From NCBI GenBank assembly GCA_002712765.1, contig PAUP01000047.1, forward strand, positions 1-36,289: DNA of 36,289 nucleotides, written 5' to 3'. The translations under genes and the position numbers were made by a program. Under the pieces are notes generated by a model, which was not told the DNA's origin, made no database searches, and worked only from the letters and a program-made list of their open reading frames with translations. This document shows, in pieces, positions 24,335 through 33,800 of the stretch. Origin of the DNA: Cytophagaceae bacterium. GTDB taxonomy: Bacteria > Bacteroidota > Bacteroidia > Flavobacteriales > Flavobacteriaceae. How positions within the stretch are numbered: the first letter of the stretch is position 1; each line of letters begins with the position of its first letter.

Positions 24335-26632
24335 TTATCCTTTTACAGGAGCTGTTTTATTTGGTTTTAAGTGCTGTGCATAAAAGCCCATCATGGCCTT
24401 GTAAAAAAGTAAGGTGTTTTCTTCTTTGCCAAAACCGTGACCTTCATCATAACGCACCATATAGGGTACCTCTACACCACTTGCTCGTAGCTTTTCTACG
24501 ATCTGATCCGATTCATTGATATTGACACGCGGGTCATTGGCGCCTTGCACCACAAACAACGGCTTTTTAATCTTGTCTACATGTAAGGCTGGAGAAATTT
24601 CATTCATAATCTCCTGCTCTTCTGGGATGTTTGGATTGTACCAGATTTTGTGCATCAAATCGCGGTACTTTTCCCAATAGGCTGGAAAAGAATTCATAAA
24701 TGTATTTAGATTACTCACCCCCACATAATCTACCCCACAGGCGTATTTGTCTGGAGTTTTGGTCATGCCTCTCAAGACAGCATAACCGCCATGACTACCG
24801 CCATAAATAGCAACCCTGTCTTTGTCTACATAACCTTGCTCGATCACATAGTCTAGACCGTCTTCGACATCATCCATGGCTTTACGACCTATTTGCCCAA
24901 AACCAGCCGCCAAAAATGACTTACCATAACCTCCAGAAATTCTAAAATTAACATGAAGCGTTGCATAACCACGACTGGCAAATAGCTGTGCCTCTGGATT
25001 AAATCCCCAATTGTCACGAATCCCTTGTGGGCCACCATGTGGGTTTACAATTAATGGGAACTTTTGACCTTTTTGAGCGCCAGCAGGTAAAGTAATATAT
25101 CCGTGTATGGTCATACCATCTCGACTTTGAAATGTGATGGGAGTCATGGTTGCCATATCGGCTTCTTCCAGATGAGGCAATAATTTGTAAAGCAGGGTCA
25201 CACTGTCTTTGGCAACATCATAAATATAATATTCGCCTACAATACGATCACTGGTGATCACCACCATATATTTGGACTCGTCATCGGTACGCCCTACAGT
25301 AAAAAATTGCTTGTCACCAAATTCTTTTTTCAATCGCTTATGAATTTTGGTATAGGTCTCGCTTACCGGAACCACCACTTGCTTATCGGCGGTATAAGAG
25401 AAATAGTCAATCTCGTAATTGCGCTTTCGCGAAAGCGTAATCCCACTCACATCATAAGTGTCATTAGAAAACACGGTCTCCAACACTTTTTGCGCCTTCA
25501 AATCATAGCGCTGAATTTGGATTTTATCAGTCTCTAAGTTAGACAACACATAAGCCTCATCGGGATTCTCTGACCGATAATTAAAACGTGATATCCCAAA
25601 ACTATCTCCAAATGGAGCCACTAAAAGCGATTTGAACTGCCCATCTACCTTGTACAACACCTCGGTTTCTACCCCATTTACGATTCGAGTAATAGCGCGC
25701 AGGTTACCCTTGCGATCAAAATCATAGCCAGCGACGGGAGGTGTACCCTCGGCTACGGTGTACAATTTTTCAAAGGCACCTGTGTTAATATTGAGCTTAT
25801 AGGGTTCTTCTTGACCTTTATTGTCTTTGTTCATCTGGACGATAACGTGGTCTTTATCCTCTTTTAATACTGCCAGTACATCCACCTTAACCTCATCATA
25901 AGGGGTGAGTTCTTTATTGTTACTACCGTCTAGATTGACCCCAAATAAATGGTAGTTTTCATTTCCGCCCTTATCTTGTAAATAGAGAATGCGGTTTTCG
26001 CTGGCCCAAAAGTAGCCGCGAATCAAATCTTCCTGTTGTTGCACCAGAAGACGTTCTTCTTGAGACTCGGTATCTTTTAAAAACAGATCGCGCTCTCCGG
26101 TCTCTCTTCGTTTCATATAAGAGATGTATTTGCCATCAGGCGATAGCTTAAAAGAATAGGCCGCTGGGGTTTTAAAATAATCTGATACACTGTATTTAAA
26201 ATCTCCATTTTCTTGAGCCGCTAGTCTTGCCAGATCGGTATCTGAGGTAGGAAGACTTGTATTGCCAGGTTTGCTAAGGGTAGTAGCCTGTAAATCGAGT
26301 GGATAATCTTGTCCCATTTGTGTGAAGGTTCCTTTAATTGAGTTGTTTTCAAAGGTACCTAAATAAGACATTTTGAGCTTGCCCGATTTGATGCTAATTT
26401 GATCGCCATCAAGGCTAGTGCTGTCCATCGCGATTCCCGATGCCCCTTGAGTGGGTACATCCAAGGTGGCCCTGAGTGATCCATCTGTATCACTAAAGTT
26501 AAAAATAAGTTCGAGCCGTGTTCCTTGTACATCGAGGGTGCCACTATAGGCGCCTTTTGGCGTCTGGGCTTTGGTTTGCCACATCATAAAAGAGGCTGTT
26601 ATCGCAAGTAATAGTTTTATTATAGCGTTCAT
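24335..26632 (-). CDS. Secreted S9 family prolyl-oligopeptidase-type peptidase with N-terminal beta domain
   Basis: The 765-residue protein has a signal peptide (MNAIIKLLLAITASFMMWQTKAQ). A lipocalin-like beta domain of about 100 residues follows (GAYSGTLDVQGTRLELIFNF...), a module often fused to flavobacterial alpha/beta hydrolases. A beta-propeller region (about 140-500) contains FKLSPDGKYISYMKRR. The C-terminal alpha/beta hydrolase domain has PHGGPQGIRDNWG and the triad Ser613 (YGGSHGGY), Asp700 (GANDPRV) and His732 (DEGHGF). This is the S9C/acylaminoacyl-peptidase-like layout, so periplasmic or surface peptide degradation is likely. An exact palindrome at 25422-25437 encodes LSRKR in a propeller loop. 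It is probably a single-gene unit with its own terminator. Confidence 0.94.
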   Translation of the reverse strand: MNAIIKLLLAITASFMMWQTKAQTPKGAYSGTLDVQGTRLELIFNFSDTDGSLRATLDVPTQGASGIAMDSTSLDGDQISIKSGKLKMSYLGTFENNSIKGTFTQMGQDYPLDLQATTLSKPGNTSLPTSDTDLARLAAQENGDFKYSVSDYFKTPAAYSFKLSPDGKYISYMKRRETGERDLFLKDTESQEERLLVQQQEDLIRGYFWASENRILYLQDKGGNENYHLFGVNLDGSNNKELTPYDEVKVDVLAVLKEDKDHVIVQMNKDNKGQEEPYKLNINTGAFEKLYTVAEGTPPVAGYDFDRKGNLRAITRIVNGVETEVLYKVDGQFKSLLVAPFGDSFGISRFNYRSENPDEAYVLSNLETDKIQIQRYDLKAQKVLETVFSNDTYDVSGITLSRKRNYEIDYFSYTADKQVVVPVSETYTKIHKRLKKEFGDKQFFTVGRTDDESKYMVVITSDRIVGEYYIYDVAKDSVTLLYKLLPHLEEADMATMTPITFQSRDGMTIHGYITLPAGAQKGQKFPLIVNPHGGPQGIRDNWGFNPEAQLFASRGYATLHVNFRISGGYGKSFLAAGFGQIGRKAMDDVEDGLDYVIEQGYVDKDRVAIYGGSHGGYAVLRGMTKTPDKYACGVDYVGVSNLNTFMNSFPAYWEKYRDLMHKIWYNPNIPEEQEIMNEISPALHVDKIKKPLFVVQGANDPRVNINESDQIVEKLRASGVEVPYMVRYDEGHGFGKEENTLLFYKAMMGFYAQHLKPNKTAPVKG
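25422..25437. repeat. GCTTTCGCGAAAGC palindrome inside the S9 peptidase gene
   Basis: CGCTTTCGCGAAAGCG is a perfect 16-bp palindrome read on the minus strand in the LSRKR frame. Confidence 0.9.
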
Positions 26633-26753
26633 ATGGTACTGTTTTAAAGATTAGTGTAGTTATTTATAAAAAAGTTGCACCACGGTGATGTAGCATTTTA
26701 TCGCGAGCCCAAATATCGCCCTAGCGCCTCCGTAAAAAGTGCCCTCTAAACCG

Positions 26754-26761
26754 TATCTTCG
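26754..26761 (+). promoter_or_regulatory. crtY -7-like element (TATCTTCG)
   Basis: TATCTTCG lies within the 15-mer AACCGTATCTTCGTA (26749-26763), which is identical to the sequence before the TspO-like gene (63-77). It ends only 4 bases before the GTG at 26766, so the transcript would be leaderless or nearly so. Confidence 0.4.
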
Positions 26762-26765
26762 TAGG

Positions 26766-27908
26766 GTGTTAAACGACTACGATTATCTCATTCTTGGCGG
26801 TGGCCTATCTGGTCTACATTTGGCGCTTTCTTTAGAAAAAGACCCCTTTTTTAAGGAGAAAAAGATTGCTGTGATCGAGGCTAGCTCAAAGCAAACCAAT
26901 GATCGTACTTGGTGCTTTTGGGAAAATGAGTCAGGGCCCTACCCACATTTGGTGAGTCACAGCTGGCCTGAAATCATTTTTAAGAGTCCTTACTATTCTG
27001 ATACGATCGCCTTAGCGCCTTATCACTACAAAAAAATAGAGGGTGCCGCGTTTTACGCTTTCGCGAAAGCGCAATTAAACTGCGATCAAATCCAAGCAAA
27101 AGTAGAAGCGATAATAGACCACGATACTGCGGTAGAGGTAATCACCGATAAAGGAACGTATACCGCAAAAAAAGTGTTTTCGAGTATACTTGACCCTAAG
27201 ATCTTAACAGATCAAACCCAACAACAGTATTTAAAACAACACTTTATAGGATGGTTTATTAAAACCGATACCCCAGTATTTGACCCTACACAAGCTACTT
27301 TTATGGATTTTAGTATTCCGCAAAAAGGCAATTGTAGGTTTATGTATGTACTTCCCACTTCTCAGACTGAGGCCTTGTTTGAATATACGTTGTTCTCAAA
27401 AGACCTGCTCGAAGAAGCAGATTACGAAACCGCTATACAAGCATACTTAAATGATATTGGCATATCGCAATATCACATTGTTGCCAAGGAAAAAGGAAAC
27501 ATACCGATGACATCCTATAACTTTGCACAACACAATACTAAAAATATCATACACATCGGATCGGCGGGAGGCTGGACCAAGGCGAGTACTGGATTTACCT
27601 TTACTCACACGCTCAAAAAAACCGAGGCCCTTCTCGATTTCTTAAAACAGCATGACGATTTGAGACGCTTTAGACGAAAGAACCGGTTTTGGTGGTACGA
27701 TTTGGTCTTTGTAGATGTGCTCTACCGTAAAAATTGGCTTGGAGCACGCATTTTTGCGACACTTTTTCAAAAAAACCCTATCGATCGGATCTTTCGGTTT
27801 TTAAATGACGAAAGCAGTTTTAAAGAAGAACTGGCTATTATGTGGAGCTTGCCCAAAACCGAATTTATAAGAGCGGCCTTTCATCGTATTGGGGCGCTGT
27901 TTAGATAA
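26766..27908 (+). CDS. crtY: Lycopene beta-cyclase
   Basis: CrtY-type cyclase converts lycopene to beta-carotene. This 380-residue flavoprotein begins with a Rossmann FAD/NAD(P)-binding motif (YDYLILGGGLSGLHLALSLE). NDRTWCFWE and SFKE..IMWSLPKTEFIRAAF follow the CrtY/CrtL pattern, with IGSAGGWTKASTGFTF near the C-terminal third. GTG at 26766 gives MLNDYDYLILGGG, in line with flavobacterial CrtY proteins. An upstream in-frame GTG at 26739 would place the -7-like element inside the gene. No other carotenoid gene lies in the window, so crtY is away from any crt cluster. An exact palindrome (27056-27071) encodes AFAKA. The stop is 5 bp from that of the J-domain gene on the other strand. Confidence 0.93.
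   Translation: MLNDYDYLILGGGLSGLHLALSLEKDPFFKEKKIAVIEASSKQTNDRTWCFWENESGPYPHLVSHSWPEIIFKSPYYSDTIALAPYHYKKIEGAAFYAFAKAQLNCDQIQAKVEAIIDHDTAVEVITDKGTYTAKKVFSSILDPKILTDQTQQQYLKQHFIGWFIKTDTPVFDPTQATFMDFSIPQKGNCRFMYVLPTSQTEALFEYTLFSKDLLEEADYETAIQAYLNDIGISQYHIVAKEKGNIPMTSYNFAQHNTKNIIHIGSAGGWTKASTGFTFTHTLKKTEALLDFLKQHDDLRRFRRKNRFWWYDLVFVDVLYRKNWLGARIFATLFQKNPIDRIFRFLNDESSFKEELAIMWSLPKTEFIRAAFHRIGALFR
27056..27071. repeat. GCTTTCGCGAAAGC palindrome inside crtY
   Basis: CGCTTTCGCGAAAGCG is a perfect 16-bp palindrome read in the AFAKA frame. Confidence 0.9.
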
Positions 27909-27913
27909 TACGA

Positions 27914-28681
27914 TTACATCCCACGTTCTTTCTGAATGGTCTCATAGGCCTCTTGTACCATTCTAAACTTATCTTCGGCGCCCTGTCGATAGGCTTCATC
28001 CATGTGTTGTAATTTGTCGGGGTGGTATTTTTTGGCCATGGTTCTAAAGGCGCGTTTTACCTCACTATCGGTAGCTGTTTTATCAATCTCTAGTATTTTA
28101 TAAGCACTATCGGCCTTTTTGATAAACATGGCCTTGATACTCTCAAAGTCTTGAAGGTTGATCCTAAAATGACCTGCAATCTTACCTAATACATCCACCT
28201 CGGGGCTACTTATCTGCCCATCAGACTGAGCTATGCCAAAGAGAAAATGCAAGATTTGTAAGCGCACTTCATAACGTGTGCGTGTATTGAGATAGGTGCA
28301 AATACGAGACGCAGAAACTTCTCTACTTTTTACCACATCATTAAAAGTTCTAAACGTCGCATTGGCGCGTTCTTTGCCATAGGCACGTACAAAATACTGA
28401 CGGGCATAATCAAGCTCATTTTGACTTACCGTGCCATCTGCCTTAATAACTATCGAGGCCAATGATAATAAGTTGAGTTCGAAGTCTCCCGGAGACACCG
28501 TGCTTTGAGTGGCATTTTCAAAAACATCTCTAAAGCTTCTACCCCCACGACCTCCCGCAGGACTAGCCGTTCCCTGTTTGAGAAGCCCATCTATTGCCGA
28601 ACCTATAAAGTAGCCAATTACAGCTCCAAAAAATCCTCGTCCTAAAAACCAACCAACAACGGCTCCTATATATTTAACCAT
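27914..28681 (-). CDS. TerB and J-domain (DjlA-like) co-chaperone
   Basis: The 255 residues open with a glycine-zipper membrane segment (YIGAVVGWFLGRGFFGAVIGYFIGSAI, 4-30). A short Gly-rich linker leads to a TerB-like helical domain (about 64-185, with ADGTVSQNE and SDGQISSPE). A C-terminal J-domain (190-255) carries HPD at 220-222. This is the DjlA layout: a membrane-anchored partner that stimulates DnaK/Hsp70. Clients are unknown. The start is supported by the N-terminal membrane segment and a -7 element 26 bases upstream. The gene diverges from the bacilliredoxin gene. Confidence 0.92.
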   Translation of the reverse strand: MVKYIGAVVGWFLGRGFFGAVIGYFIGSAIDGLLKQGTASPAGGRGGRSFRDVFENATQSTVSPGDFELNLLSLASIVIKADGTVSQNELDYARQYFVRAYGKERANATFRTFNDVVKSREVSASRICTYLNTRTRYEVRLQILHFLFGIAQSDGQISSPEVDVLGKIAGHFRINLQDFESIKAMFIKKADSAYKILEIDKTATDSEVKRAFRTMAKKYHPDKLQHMDEAYRQGAEDKFRMVQEAYETIQKERGM

Positions 28682-28706
28682 GTACTTTTTTCACTAATCA
28701 GAACCG

Positions 28707-28714
28707 CAAAAATA
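28707..28714 (-). promoter_or_regulatory. J-domain gene promoter -7 element (TATTTTTG, minus strand)
   Basis: TATTTTTG on the minus strand matches TAnnTTTG and lies 26 bases before the start codon. It shares a roughly 225-bp divergent region with the bacilliredoxin promoter. Confidence 0.5.
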
Positions 28715-28877
28715 AGAGTTCTCACTCATTTGACGGCAGGGTATTGGCTTTGTTACAATTAAGTGAGAAAAGCCCCTACACCATAGATTTACTTTCTTTA
28801 AAACCTCCCATCCAAATACCGCTCCAAAAATCATCATCTGCCAATTGTGCAGCTTTAAAAAGGAGGTACAGTTTTTG

Positions 28878-28885
28878 TATCTTTG
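28878..28885 (+). promoter_or_regulatory. Bacilliredoxin promoter -7 element (TATCTTTG)
   Basis: TATCTTTG matches TAnnTTTG exactly and ends 20 bases before the ATG at 28906. This argues that the open frame reaching back to 28744 is not translated. Confidence 0.6.
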
Positions 28886-28905
28886 CCATGAAAAATAAAT
28901 TGATT

Positions 28906-29316
28906 ATGTATCCACCAGATTTAGTAAAACCGATGCGTGAAGACCTGACTCAAAATGGCTTCACCGAATTACATACCACAGACGACGTTCAAGCGGCTAT
29001 GAAAAAAGAGGGCACTACCCTAATGGTAGTCAATTCTGTTTGTGGCTGTGCGGCAAGAAATGCACGACCAGCTGCAGTTTATGCTACCCAAAATGGCAAA
29101 AAACCAGATAATATGTACACGGTTTTTGCTGGTGTAGATAGAGAAGCTACAGATTTGGCGCGTAGTTTTATGGTACCATTTCCTCCCTCAAGTCCTTCAA
29201 TGGCCTTATTTAAAGATGGAGAATTAGTGCATATGTTAGAGCGTCATCACATCGAAGGTCGCCCTGCAGAGATGATTGCAGAAAACCTTATGGATGCTTT
29301 TAACGAGCACTGCTAA
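28906..29316 (+). CDS. BrxA/BrxB family bacilliredoxin
   Basis: This 136-residue thioredoxin-like protein carries the CGC motif of the YphP/YqiW (BrxA/BrxB) family: Cys46-Gly-Cys48 in VVNSVCGCAARNARP. Bacilliredoxins remove bacillithiol from oxidised proteins in Firmicutes; Bacteroidota homologues probably reduce mixed disulfides, with the thiol partner uncertain. MYPPDLVKPMREDLTQ is the canonical N-terminus, so the ATG at 28906 is chosen over the ATG at 28888 and the open frame to 28744. TMVPF.PPSSPSMALFKDGELVHMLERHHIEGR is also typical. It is monocistronic, with a terminator 24 bp after the stop. Confidence 0.94.
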   Translation: MYPPDLVKPMREDLTQNGFTELHTTDDVQAAMKKEGTTLMVVNSVCGCAARNARPAAVYATQNGKKPDNMYTVFAGVDREATDLARSFMVPFPPSSPSMALFKDGELVHMLERHHIEGRPAEMIAENLMDAFNEHC

Positions 29317-29340
29317 GAAGATTGGCATTCCAGAAGAATT

Positions 29341-29370
29341 AAAAAACCGTTTCTTTGAAGCGGTTTTTTT
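29341..29370 (+). terminator. Intrinsic terminator after the bacilliredoxin gene
   Basis: AAAAAACCG and CGGTTTTTT form the outer stem, extended inward by TTC/GAA after a wobble pair, with a T run at the end. The A and T tracts make it potentially bidirectional. A TTG inside it at 29355 opens the acyltransferase frame but is not a credible start. Confidence 0.8.
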
Positions 29371-29426
29371 ACTTTTATGCTTTTACTACCATCATACTAA
29401 TTTCCAATAGCCGAATCCCGAATGCT

Positions 29427-30179
29427 ATGAAAAAACTAATCGCCTATCCGCTAACGGTACTTTATTATCTCTGTTTTGGATTCACCTTAGTCCTTTTTCA
29501 TCCGATACAGTGGGTTTGTCTCACGCTATTTGGCTATCAGGCCCATAAGAAAAGTGTAGATATTCTCAACTTTTTCTTGCTGCGTTGTCTCAACATATTG
29601 GGAACTACATTTACATTTGACAACCCTCATAAAGTGCGGCTTGATCAGCCTTGTATTATTGTGGCCAACCATCAAGGTACCTATGATATCCCGCCTATCA
29701 TTTGGCATATGCGCCATTTACATCCCAAATTTATCAGCAAAAAGGAGTTGGGGAAAGGGATCCCGAGTATTTCTTTTAATTTAAAGCATGGAGGTTCTGT
29801 ATTGATAGACCGCAAAGACAAAAAACAAGCGGTAGAGGCTATCAAAGGCCTCACTACCTATCTCAATACGTATAATAGATCGGTGGTAATCTTTGCCGAA
29901 GGTACTCGCAGTAAGGATGGTATCCCGATGCGCTTTGCAACAGCCGGATTAAAAACTTTGATGGAAGCTATGCCCGATGCCCTGTTAATTCCTGTTACTA
30001 TTCATAACTCTTGGAAACTCAATCGTTATGGCGGCTTTCCTATGGATGTTGGCGTAGCGGTTTCACATACGGTACACCAGGCCATACCCGTTTCTAGTGA
30101 CTCGCCTCTGGCCCTGATCGCACAATTAGAATCTGTAATACTCAAAGATTTTCCCAGAATTAAAGAACGTAGAAAATGA
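29427..30179 (+). CDS. PlsC-type 1-acylglycerol-3-phosphate acyltransferase
   Basis: The 250-residue membrane protein transfers an acyl chain to lysophosphatidic acid or a related acceptor. Signs are a hydrophobic N-terminus (MKKLIAYPLTVLYYLCFGFTLVLF), the HX4D motif NHQGTYD (His82, Asp87) and FAEGTRSKDG (EGTR at 158-161). KHGGSVLIDR (120-129) and LIPVTIHNS are the other usual blocks. The ATG at 29427 gives the standard N-terminus and clears the terminator upstream. Its TGA overlaps the ATG of the HD gene by 4 bp (ATGA), so the two are translationally coupled. The exact acceptor is not determined; PlsC is the best guess. Confidence 0.92.
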   Translation: MKKLIAYPLTVLYYLCFGFTLVLFHPIQWVCLTLFGYQAHKKSVDILNFFLLRCLNILGTTFTFDNPHKVRLDQPCIIVANHQGTYDIPPIIWHMRHLHPKFISKKELGKGIPSISFNLKHGGSVLIDRKDKKQAVEAIKGLTTYLNTYNRSVVIFAEGTRSKDGIPMRFATAGLKTLMEAMPDALLIPVTIHNSWKLNRYGGFPMDVGVAVSHTVHQAIPVSSDSPLALIAQLESVILKDFPRIKERRK

Positions 30180-30829
30180 CCGCCACAGCCCTGATCGAGA
30201 ACACTAAAGAATTTGTCAAAAAAACTTTGCGAGATGCCGAGGGAGGACACGATTGGTTTCATATAGAACGCGTATATCACAACGCGATGCATATCGCCCA
30301 ATACGAGGCGGTAGATACCACTATTGTAGCCTTGGGCGCCCTGTTACACGATATTGCCGACTCCAAATTTCACCAAGGTGATGAAAGCGTAGGCCCACAA
30401 ATAGCCACTCAATTTTTGCTCGATCAAAATGTAGACAGCCGTGTCATAGAACACGTGGTTAAGATTATCAAGCACATCTCTTTTAAAGGAGGTAATACAC
30501 AGCAGCCGTTTACCTCTATCGAACTGGACGTAGTCCAAGATGCAGACAGGCTAGATGCTTTGGGTGCAATAGGAATAGCACGTACCTTTAACTCTGGAGG
30601 ATTTAAAAATCGAAAAATCTACGACCCAGCGATACCTCCAAAAATGGATATGACCCCAGAAGAGTACAAAGCATCTACAGCACCCACACTCAATCATTTT
30701 TACGAAAAACTCTTGCTTCTCAAAGACCGGATGAACACTCAAACAGGAAAAAAACTAGCCGAAAAGCGTCACCGTTTTATGGAGACTTTTCTCAGCCAGT
30801 TTCTCGCCGAATGGCAGGGGGAATTATAA
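30176..30829 (+). CDS. HD-domain phosphohydrolase
   Basis: This 217-residue protein has the HD metal-binding set: GGHDWFHIERV (His29), LLHDIADSKF (His58-Asp59) and the distal VVQDADRLDALGAIGIARTF (Asp122/Asp124). It matches the small YedJ/YpgQ-like HD family, whose members hydrolyse phosphate compounds including nucleotides; the substrate here is unknown. It is coupled to the acyltransferase gene by an ATGA overlap. Its end overlaps by 6 bp that of the large envelope-protein gene on the other strand, the shared TTATAA supplying Leu-stop to both. Confidence 0.92.
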   Translation: MTATALIENTKEFVKKTLRDAEGGHDWFHIERVYHNAMHIAQYEAVDTTIVALGALLHDIADSKFHQGDESVGPQIATQFLLDQNVDSRVIEHVVKIIKHISFKGGNTQQPFTSIELDVVQDADRLDALGAIGIARTFNSGGFKNRKIYDPAIPPKMDMTPEEYKASTAPTLNHFYEKLLLLKDRMNTQTGKKLAEKRHRFMETFLSQFLAEWQGEL

Positions 30830-33800
30830 CATCACCTTTCCTAAGGTGACTTTATCGAGTTGTTTAAATAGTTTGACCACTTTAATTTCGCGCGTTTCCT
30901 GAGGTGTGCCGTAATTTTTAAAGACCGTATACTTTAGAAAGGGAGGCAAAACATAGTCACTTTCGTCGCCCAGGTATTGTATATTGATAAGCCATTCTCC
31001 AGGCGGCGCATCATCAATAATAAATTCTTCCATCTGGAAGCCTTGGCGTTGTTCTTCTTGCAAACGCTCGCGATTTTCTTCTAAGGTATGCGTCCACTTA
31101 AAGAATTTTTTCTCGGGATTGACAAATTGAAATTCAAAAGGCACCGACCTGTCAGACCACTCGACTACCATTCGAATATCGATATTAAAATCGGCGCGTA
31201 GCCACTCATTGGGCAGTCGCTCAAAATCAATCTTATCCTTATGCAGGGTAGCCAAATGATACAATTCGCTGCGCAGTGGTTTTTCTAGGCCGTCAAAATT
31301 GACACCTTTGATACGCTCGCCCAACATATTGATATACAATTCTAAGGCTTTGTCATATTGTCCGTCCTGTTGATAGGCCAAAGCCAGATCTCGATACGAC
31401 TGGGCCTCTTGAGGGGCAATCTTTACGATGCGTTCATTGACCATCACCATATTTTTGGTATCGCCACGCGTATCGTACACATAAGCCAGGGTGCGCAAGG
31501 CTTTGGTATTGTTTCTAGAAATATAGGCCAGGTCGGCACGCACTTCGTCACCCAGTTTAGGATCAAGCTCCGAAAAATAAGCCGCTGCATCCACATAAAA
31601 CTCTAGTGGAGATTCTTGTGTACGCGACAATTTTTGATAGAGTTTAAATTGCTCTTGAGGTGTTCCGCTTTCGCGAAAGCGGATAATGTATGCGGGCAAA
31701 CTAGCATCCATAGCCCCACTATCTGCGACATAGTCGTTACCCGTGACCAAGGCACTTTTTTCTTGAGTTTTGGCCTTGGCTGTAAAGTTCATTTCGGAGG
31801 TTTTGATCAAAAAAGCCCCCCCTGCTGCCAGTGATCCATATCGCGAGGTCGCAGAAGTAGACTTTAAGACAGATATACTTTCAATCTGTTGTACATCCAG
31901 AAATTCTGGAGGGTCTTGATAGGGCACGCCATTAACAATCCAAATAGGTGGCACATCGGTATTGATAGATTGAGACCCGCCGCGTATCTTATAGACAACT
32001 TCACTGCCGCTATACAATCCTCCTGCAACCTCAACCCCAGATACTTTTCCTGTAATTAATTGCCGTAGGTTGGTCGCACCTTGACCAAAGTTTGACTTTG
32101 AAATTGTCTTGGTTGAAGTTCCTATTTTGTCTTCGCTTACTTCACCGTAGGCAGTCTCTACGGTATTATCGACACGCGTACTACCTGCCACTACAATTTC
32201 GTCCAACTGCTGATTTTTGGAAGTCAAAACGACATCTGGAATTTGTCGAGCTTCGATAAGAACTTCTTTAGGATAATAACCGGCTTTGCTGATGACCAAT
32301 ACCTCATCTAAGGGCGCAGTGATTGAAAACATTCCTGACGCATTGGTATACACTTCATTAAAAGAACCTTTTAAGGTGACCGTGGCGTCATTTAAGGGGC
32401 CTTTGGCGTTAAGTACCTTCCCTGTAATAGCGTTACTTGCTGTAGTAGGGGTAGCCATAGTAGCCACCTCTTCTGTATAGTCATTACCCTTTACAAGCAT
32501 ACTTTCTGGAGGGGCAGCGGTAGTGTTGTTAAAGTCTGTGGTAACTATTTCGACAACACCGTTTTTACCTAAGGTTCCGTAACGGGTTGTCCCAATAATC
32601 GATTTGACCACAGAAATGCGCTCCACCCGATCTGGTGAAATCCAGGGTCTATTCACATCTGGCGGAAACAAATTGCCGTCAATGACAATAAGCATATCAC
32701 CTGCACGGCTATTGTTTACGGTAAGACCTTGTATTGGATCTTCTGTGGCAGTGATACTCGCAAAACGCCCATTGAGTACTGTTGCCAAGTCAGGACGGCC
32801 TTGAGGGATATCGGCCTTTGTCAAGACTTTGATATCGTATCCTACCTTATCCTTATTTTCTTTGCCGTATGCGGTCTGAACCATTTCTTCCTTGGCGGCA
32901 TCTCCTGTGAGGACTACCTCATTAAGGACATCATTTTTGGCAATAAGCTCAATCTGGTAGGTAGACTTTCCAGCCTCAATTTCAAAACTTTTAGAATACA
33001 TGCCCAAATAGCGTACAATAAACAAATCGCCTGGAGCAGCGTTTAAGGCAAAAGAACCATCGGCTTTTGAAGTGTATTCGTCAAAAGATCCATTTCTGAT
33101 GAGCGAAGCACCTTGAATAGGACCAGAAGCCGAAAAAACGGTACCACTCACTTCTAAAACTGCTGGATTGCTTTTTGAATAACTGGCTACCTCTTCGGTA
33201 TAGTCATTTCCTTTGACCAAAGGAGAAGGCGTTTTTGTATTACTTTGTTTGTAGCGTTTGGTTTGTATAAAAACCGCAGGGCCTTGGGCTCCAGTGATGC
33301 CAATTACTCCAATTCTATTCTTTTTTATAGATATGGTCTCTATCAACATCCCAGATAGGGCTTCAACCTCTAAAGCAATGGTAGGTCGACCATCTATAAA
33401 ATAAACGGGCTCTGCACCCCTTACATACAGTATTCCGTCTTTGTAGACTACATTAGATATTTTACCGCTCAAGCCTTGTAATATCCCCAAACCAGCATCG
33501 AGATGTTCAAATTTATAATCGTCTCTAGTCAATGTCGTTACATCATAACGTCTACCGTCAAGATAAAACATACCTTTTTCGGTATCTGGGCCTGTACCAT
33601 TGATGATATCTTCATTTTTAGTCTTTCCTTTTAGGGTGACTTCATTGAGTAAATCACTAGAAGGCAGCAGCTCAATGGCTATATTGGGGTTGTCTTTTAC
33701 CAAAACGTCCTTGCCATACATCCCCAAATAGCGCACTTGCAATACATCGCCTTGTTGTGCTTCGATTTCAAATTGACCATCTGCATTGGTGTACACTTCC

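Noticed and set aside
28744-28905. Upstream extension of the bacilliredoxin frame
   Set aside because: It contains an exact -7 element (28878-28885), and the canonical family N-terminus MYPPDLVKPM begins at 28906.
29355-29426. TTG-started extension of the acyltransferase
   Set aside because: It starts inside an intrinsic terminator; ATG 29427 gives the normal N-terminus.
32729-33046. 105-codon frame antisense to the giant envelope gene, and similar frames at 33786-34091, 34266-34508 and 31358-31606
   Set aside because: They are antisense shadows of a well-supported coding sequence, with no recognisable domain and composition that follows the sense gene.
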